In this document: positions 60,335 to 64,000 of the stretch, piece after piece | How positions within the stretch are numbered: position 1 is the stretch's first letter | Layout of the letters: every line of letters starts with the position of its first letter | Assembly (NCBI GenBank): GCA_910579425.1 | Contig: CAJTVL010000011.1 | Location: 1-64,000, forward strand | Reading direction: 5' to 3' | Origin: an uncultured Lachnospiraceae bacterium | Lineage (GTDB): Bacteria; Bacillota; Clostridia; Lachnospirales; Lachnospiraceae | DNA length: 64,000 nt | Notes under the pieces: model-generated | The model's input: the letters and a program-made list of their open reading frames with translations, nothing else | The model's database searches: none | What the model was told of the DNA's origin: nothing | Made by a program: the position numbers and the translations under genes

Positions 60335-61905
60335 ATTTATTTCCCTTTTTTGAGGATATTGAAGGAAAAATATTTTTGATTGCAGGCGGCGGAAGGGTTG
60401 CGGAGCGGAAAGCCCGGGTGCTGCTTGGTTTTGGCGCGGATGTTTTGGTGATTGCTCCTCAAATTGCCATGGAAGGAAAGCGTCTGAAATATTGCCCGTA
60501 CATGGCAGCGGATGTTGGATGGGGAGAACCGGTTTCCCGGAACCTGGGAGAGAAGGAGCGGCAGAGGCTGCGGGAAGAGGTACATACGGCCAGGGGCGTT
60601 TGTGTTTTGGAAAAAGAGATCGCCCGGGAGGATGTGCTTCTTGGGGACTATGTGATTGCTGCCACCGACAGCCGGGAGGTAAATGAGGCAGTGGCAGCCG
60701 CCTGCCAGAAGAAGGGGATCCCGGTGAATGTGGTGGATGAGCCTGCCTTATGCACCTTCTTTTTTCCCAGTGTGATCAAAAGGGGACCTCTTACGGTGGG
60801 AATCACCACCGGCGGCAGCTCGCCCTCGGCCTCAAGGCTTCTTCGGGAGCGGATGGAGGCGCTTTTGCCCCAAGAGACGGAGGAGATTTTAGAGCGTCTG
60901 GAAGGATTTCGCCAAAGCTGGAAACCCAGCCCTTCCATGGAGGCAAAAAAAAGGGCAAACCGGCGGGCACTGATCAGGCTCCTGGAAACGGAAAACCGGG
61001 CAGAGAATGAGGAGATAGAAGCCATCATGGAGGAAGAAAGAGCAAGAAACTGGGTGATCGCCACAAGGGGAAGCGCCCTTGCGCTGGCCCAGACAGAGAT
61101 TGTCCGGCGGTTATTGAAAGAGAAGGGCATAGATACGGAGATTCGGGTGGTATCTACCAGGGGAGATAAAGACCGTGTCCGTCCGCTTAGTGAGATCGGC
61201 GGCAAAGGGCTGTTCGTGAGGGAAGTGGAAAGAGAGGTGATCTCCGGCAGGGCGGACATTGCCGTTCATTCCGGCAAGGATCTGCCCTATGCTCTGGCAC
61301 AGGGAACCCTCATTGCAGGGATTCCAAAGGCCGGGGATGAGAGGGATTGCCTGATCACCAGAAAAGGGGAGGGGCTTTTCGAGGGGGCCAGAATCGGCAC
61401 GGGCAGTCCCCGCAGGATGATACAGATGAAAAGGCTGCTTCCACAGGCTGCCTGCGTTCCCATCCGGGGAAATGTGGACACCCGTTTGAAAAAGCTCAGG
61501 GAGGGAGAATATGATGGGATTTTTCTTGCAAAGGCAGGGCTGGAACGCCTGCATACGGACTTGTCCGAGTTCGCGGTGAGGATCTTTTCCGCACAGGAGT
61601 TTTTGCCTGCAGCCTGCCAGGGGATTCTGGCGGTGCAGTGCCGGGAGGAGGACGAGGCAAGGAGAGCGGTTCTGGAAGAGATTTCCGATCCGGACAGCGT
61701 TTGCCGGTTTAGGGCTGAGCGCTGTATGCTGTCGCTTTTGGAAGCGGAATGCACAGACCCTGTGGGCGCCTGGACAAAGATAGAAGGGGACAGGATTACC
61801 ATCCGGGCGCTGCTTGGAGACAGGCAGGCCCAGCGGATGGGAGAGGCCGCCGATTATGAGAGACTTTGCGCAGAAATTGCCAGCGAGCTTAGGACGGAAA
61901 GCTGA
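60331..61905 (+). CDS. hemC: Fusion: precorrin-2 dehydrogenase (sirohaem synthase N-domain) and hydroxymethylbilane synthase
   Basis: One 524-residue protein carries two steps. Residues 1-225 form the Met8/CysG-N-like NAD-dependent dehydrogenase (FLIAGGGRVAERKARVLLGFG, PSASRLLRERMEALLP). From residue 235 it is a complete HemC (VIATRGSALALAQTEIV, RGDKDRVRPLSEIGGKGLF, HSGKDLP). Cys474 in EAECTDPVGAW should hold the dipyrromethane cofactor. This pairing brings a haem-precursor enzyme and a sirohaem enzyme into one chain; it is known in some Clostridia. Confidence 0.9.
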   Translation: MNLFPFFEDIEGKIFLIAGGGRVAERKARVLLGFGADVLVIAPQIAMEGKRLKYCPYMAADVGWGEPVSRNLGEKERQRLREEVHTARGVCVLEKEIAREDVLLGDYVIAATDSREVNEAVAAACQKKGIPVNVVDEPALCTFFFPSVIKRGPLTVGITTGGSSPSASRLLRERMEALLPQETEEILERLEGFRQSWKPSPSMEAKKRANRRALIRLLETENRAENEEIEAIMEEERARNWVIATRGSALALAQTEIVRRLLKEKGIDTEIRVVSTRGDKDRVRPLSEIGGKGLFVREVEREVISGRADIAVHSGKDLPYALAQGTLIAGIPKAGDERDCLITRKGEGLFEGARIGTGSPRRMIQMKRLLPQAACVPIRGNVDTRLKKLREGEYDGIFLAKAGLERLHTDLSEFAVRIFSAQEFLPAACQGILAVQCREEDEARRAVLEEISDPDSVCRFRAERCMLSLLEAECTDPVGAWTKIEGDRITIRALLGDRQAQRMGEAADYERLCAEIASELRTES

Positions 61906-61932
61906 TGGCAACGGACAGGAGAGAGGCTGAGT

Positions 61933-63474
61933 ATGGAAAGAACAGGAGCGGTAACCTTAGTGGGAGCGGGCTGCGGAAGGGATCTGATTACGGTAAAAGG
62001 GCTTTGCGCCCTGCAACAGGCCGATGTGGTGGTGTACGATGATCTGATTGACAAGAATCTTCTCCTGGAGACAAGGCCGGAGTGTGAACGGATCTATGTG
62101 GGAAAGCGCATGGGAAAGCACAGCCACGGCCAGGAGGAGATTCATAGGCTGCTGGCCCTTAAGGCCGGGGCGGGTAAACGGGTAGTCCGTCTGAAGGGCG
62201 GGGACAGTTTTGTATTCGGCCGGGGCGGGGAAGAGATTCTGTACCTGCAAAAAAAGGGGATTGCCTATGAGGTGATTCCGGGGGTGACCTCCGCGGTTGC
62301 CGTGCCGGGCCACGGGGGAATTCCAGTGACACATCGGGGGATGGCGCGCTCCGTAACCATTGTCACAGGCCATTCCGCCTCCGGAGAGGAAGAAAATTAC
62401 AAGGCCCTGGCAGCTCTGGACGGCACCCTCGTCTTTTTGATGGGGCTTGGCAGGATCGGGGAGATAACCCAGGCCCTGATGGATGCGGGAAAAGGGCCGG
62501 ATACCCCTGCCGCCATTCTCTCAAAAGGGTATAATGCCGATGAGAAGCGGATAGACGGCACGCTTTCCGATATCGCCGGGAAAGCGGCGGAGGCTAGGAC
62601 TCCCGCCGTGCTGGTGGTGGGGGAGGTGGCCGCTCTTAAGCTGGCCCAGACCCTTCGGAGGGAACTGGACGGGGTATCGGTGACGGTGACGGGAACGGAG
62701 CCCTTTGTAAAGAAAGCAGTGGGTCTTTTTGGCGGACTCGGGGCCCAGGCTATGGGTCTGCCCTGTCTGCGGGTGGTACCGGAGCCGGAAAACATTCCCG
62801 CTTCTCTTACAGGCTTTGACTGGCTGGTTTTTACCAGTGCCAACGGGGTGGAAATCTTTTTTCGTGATTTGTTTCGGAAAAAGGCAGACCTGCGCAGCTT
62901 GGCTCCCTTTCGGTTTGCCTGTATCGGGCCGGGGACGGCGGCAAAGCTTTCAGAATTTGGAATTTATGCGGATTTTCAGCCCGGCCTTTTCACCGCCGGG
63001 AACCTGGGAGAAGGGCTTGCTGCCAGACTTTTGCCCGGGGAGAGGGTGCTGATCCTCCGGGCCGGGGAGGGTTCTGGGGCGCTGACGGCAGAGCTTGAAA
63101 AGGCTGGGGGGACAGGAGGAATTTCCTTTGAGGATGTTGCCATCTACCACACGGAAGCTATAAGGGAGAGGATAGGGGGCGCTCTGGTGGAGACGGACTA
63201 TATTGTATTTGGCAGCGCCCGGGGTGTGGAGGCTTTTTTCAGTAAGGGAGATTTTTCAGACCGGACGAGACCGGTGTGTATCGGGCCGCAGACGGCAAAG
63301 GCCTTTGAAAAGGTGAAACAAGGGAAGAGCCCTTCAGGGGAGGAGAGCTGCCTGATTCCCCGGCAGTATACAGTGGAGGGTATCGCCGCAGAAATCATAA
63401 AAGACAGAGTAAATTCATATAGGTCAGTAAATATTTGTACGCCCGCTGAAGCGGGCAGGTGGGAGTTAGAATGA
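61933..63474 (+). CDS. cobA-hemD: Fusion: uroporphyrinogen-III C-methyltransferase and uroporphyrinogen-III synthase
   Basis: A 513-residue bifunctional protein. Residues 1-245 are the SAM-dependent methyltransferase (VTLVGAGCGRDLITVKGL, VRLKGGDSFVFGRGGEE, VIPGVTSAVAVPG). From about 255 it is HemD (VTVTGTEPFVKKAVGLFGG, WLVFTSANGVEIFF, YIVFGSARGVEAFF). With the preceding gene it makes precorrin-2 and sirohydrochlorin. The last dozen codons lie inside a 121-bp tandem duplication; they are still in frame. Confidence 0.92.
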   Translation: MERTGAVTLVGAGCGRDLITVKGLCALQQADVVVYDDLIDKNLLLETRPECERIYVGKRMGKHSHGQEEIHRLLALKAGAGKRVVRLKGGDSFVFGRGGEEILYLQKKGIAYEVIPGVTSAVAVPGHGGIPVTHRGMARSVTIVTGHSASGEEENYKALAALDGTLVFLMGLGRIGEITQALMDAGKGPDTPAAILSKGYNADEKRIDGTLSDIAGKAAEARTPAVLVVGEVAALKLAQTLRRELDGVSVTVTGTEPFVKKAVGLFGGLGAQAMGLPCLRVVPEPENIPASLTGFDWLVFTSANGVEIFFRDLFRKKADLRSLAPFRFACIGPGTAAKLSEFGIYADFQPGLFTAGNLGEGLAARLLPGERVLILRAGEGSGALTAELEKAGGTGGISFEDVAIYHTEAIRERIGGALVETDYIVFGSARGVEAFFSKGDFSDRTRPVCIGPQTAKAFEKVKQGKSPSGEESCLIPRQYTVEGIAAEIIKDRVNSYRSVNICTPAEAGRWELE

Positions 63475-63672
63475 GATGAGACGGTTTCGAAGATTACGGC
63501 AGACAGAAGAGATGCGGAGTTTTGTGCGGGAGACAAGGATTGGAAGGGAAGATATTTGTACGCCCGCTGAAGCGGGCAGGTGGGAGTTAGAATGAGATGA
63601 GACGGTTTCGAAGATTACGGCAGACAGAAGAGATGCGGAGTTTTGTGCGGGAGACAAGGATTGGAAGGGAAG
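63431..63672 (+). repeat. 121-bp perfect tandem duplication
   Basis: Bases 63431-63551 are repeated exactly at 63552-63672. Each copy contains the hairpin GCCCGCT/AGCGGGC, the end of cobA-hemD, and the ribosome region plus first 25 codons of hemB. The length is not a multiple of three. No mismatch between the copies was seen, so it is recent or an assembly artefact. Confidence 0.9.
63476..63595 (+). pseudogene. Duplicated hemB N-terminus ending in a short decoy frame
   Basis: The first copy of the duplication starts the hemB frame (MRRFRRLRQTEEMRSFVRET) but after 25 codons enters the second copy in the cobA-hemD frame and ends (ICTPAEAGRWELE, stop). A 39-residue peptide would be made; it can hand ribosomes to the true hemB start two bases later. 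Confidence 0.7.
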
Positions 63673-64000
63673 ATTTGATCTATCCTGTTTTTGTGCAGGA
63701 GGGGAGGGATATCCGGGAACCGGTACCCTCCATGCCGGGAGTTTTCCGCTATTCCATTGACCGGCTGGATGAGATTTTGGCCCGGATAAAGAGTCTGGGA
63801 ATCCCGGCCATTCTCCTGTTTGGAATTCCCGGCCATAAGGATGAGAGAGGAAGCGGCGCTTATGACCCGGAGGGAATCACTCAGAGGGCTATCCGTTTTA
63901 TCAAGGAAAAGATGCCCTCGCTTTTGGTGATCGCCGATATCTGTCTCTGCGAATATACTTCCCACGGGCACTGCGGGCTGGTGGGGGATGGGCAGGTCTT
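63597..64000 (+). CDS. hemB: Delta-aminolevulinic acid dehydratase (porphobilinogen synthase), cut by the window end
   Basis: Joins two aminolevulinate molecules to porphobilinogen. The first 134 residues are visible: RRFRRLRQTEEMRSFVRET, DLIYPVFVQEG, PVPSMPGVFRYSID and the region VIADICLCEYTSHGHCGLV, which holds the Cys-rich metal site with CLCEYTSHGHC. Functionally hemB acts between hemA/hemL and hemC; gene order hemA, hemC, hemD, hemB fits clostridial operons. Start at the second of two duplicated ATGs, the one connected to the full-length frame. Confidence 0.93.
   Translation, partial: MRRFRRLRQTEEMRSFVRETRIGREDLIYPVFVQEGRDIREPVPSMPGVFRYSIDRLDEILARIKSLGIPAILLFGIPGHKDERGSGAYDPEGITQRAIRFIKEKMPSLLVIADICLCEYTSHGHCGLVGDGQV

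Noticed and set aside
1..64000. CRISPR arrays, rRNA or tRNA genes, integrases or complete insertion sequences.
   Set aside because: No regularly spaced direct repeats, cloverleaf-like sequences, or transposase/integrase catalytic motifs were recognised on either strand.

Overview
The window looks like a chromosomal piece of a gut-type Clostridia, most likely a Lachnospiraceae. Reasons: roughly balanced base composition, AGGAGG-type ribosome sites, near-consensus sigma-A promoters with 17-base spacers, YesM/YesN-type sugar sensing, several carbohydrate ABC transporters without their own ATPase, an Rpn-family nuclease, and a haem/sirohaem operon with clostridial gene fusions. This is inference from gene content; no rRNA or tRNA gene was seen.

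Region 1 (1-12.0 kb): the tail of a LacI-type regulator, a small P-loop kinase, a sialate-O-acetylesterase-like hydrolase, then a plus-strand operon (lipoprotein sugar-binding protein, two permeases, GH127 enzyme) facing a minus-strand YesM/YesN two-component pair and a truncated AraC gene. This is probably uptake and trimming of an arabinofuranose-containing plant glycan.

Region 2 (12-37 kb): a patchwork with many broken genes. Remains of GH43, GH127, GH35, an aldose epimerase, a NUDIX gene, an Rpn gene, an iron alcohol dehydrogenase, a dienelactone-hydrolase-like enzyme and a sulfatase lie among intact genes. The intact ones include an AAA ATPase, lrgAB with its GntR regulator, a Uma2 nuclease, an AraC regulator, a giant DUF5107-TPR protein, a SEC-C protein, an APH-fold kinase, a GH130 phosphorylase, MntP, a LysR regulator and a radical SAM sulfatase-maturating enzyme. 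The regulatory DNA here is unusually readable: an AraC-type site shared by two promoters, a palindromic operator on a consensus promoter before lrgA, and a promoter-leader shared by two unrelated genes.

Region 3 (37.2-55.6 kb) is the most unusual part. It holds two LacI regulators, a GH4 NAD-dependent glycosidase, a PfkB kinase, a DMT permease, a DapA-fold aldolase with altered catalytic residues, a Gfo/Idh/MocA oxidoreductase, two TIM-barrel epimerase-like proteins, a complete sugar ABC importer (minus ATPase) and four amidohydrolase paralogues. The four form two pairs. One member keeps all five canonical metal and catalytic ligands, two keep only part of the set with Asp changed to Asn, and one has lost every recognisable ligand. 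I read this as a dedicated catabolic island for an unidentified modified sugar or nucleoside-like compound.

Region 4 (55.6-64 kb): a minus-strand adenine deaminase, then asnS and the haem/sirohaem operon hemA, precorrin-2 dehydrogenase-hemC fusion, cobA-hemD fusion and hemB (cut by the window end). A 121-bp tandem duplication sits across the cobA-hemD/hemB junction.
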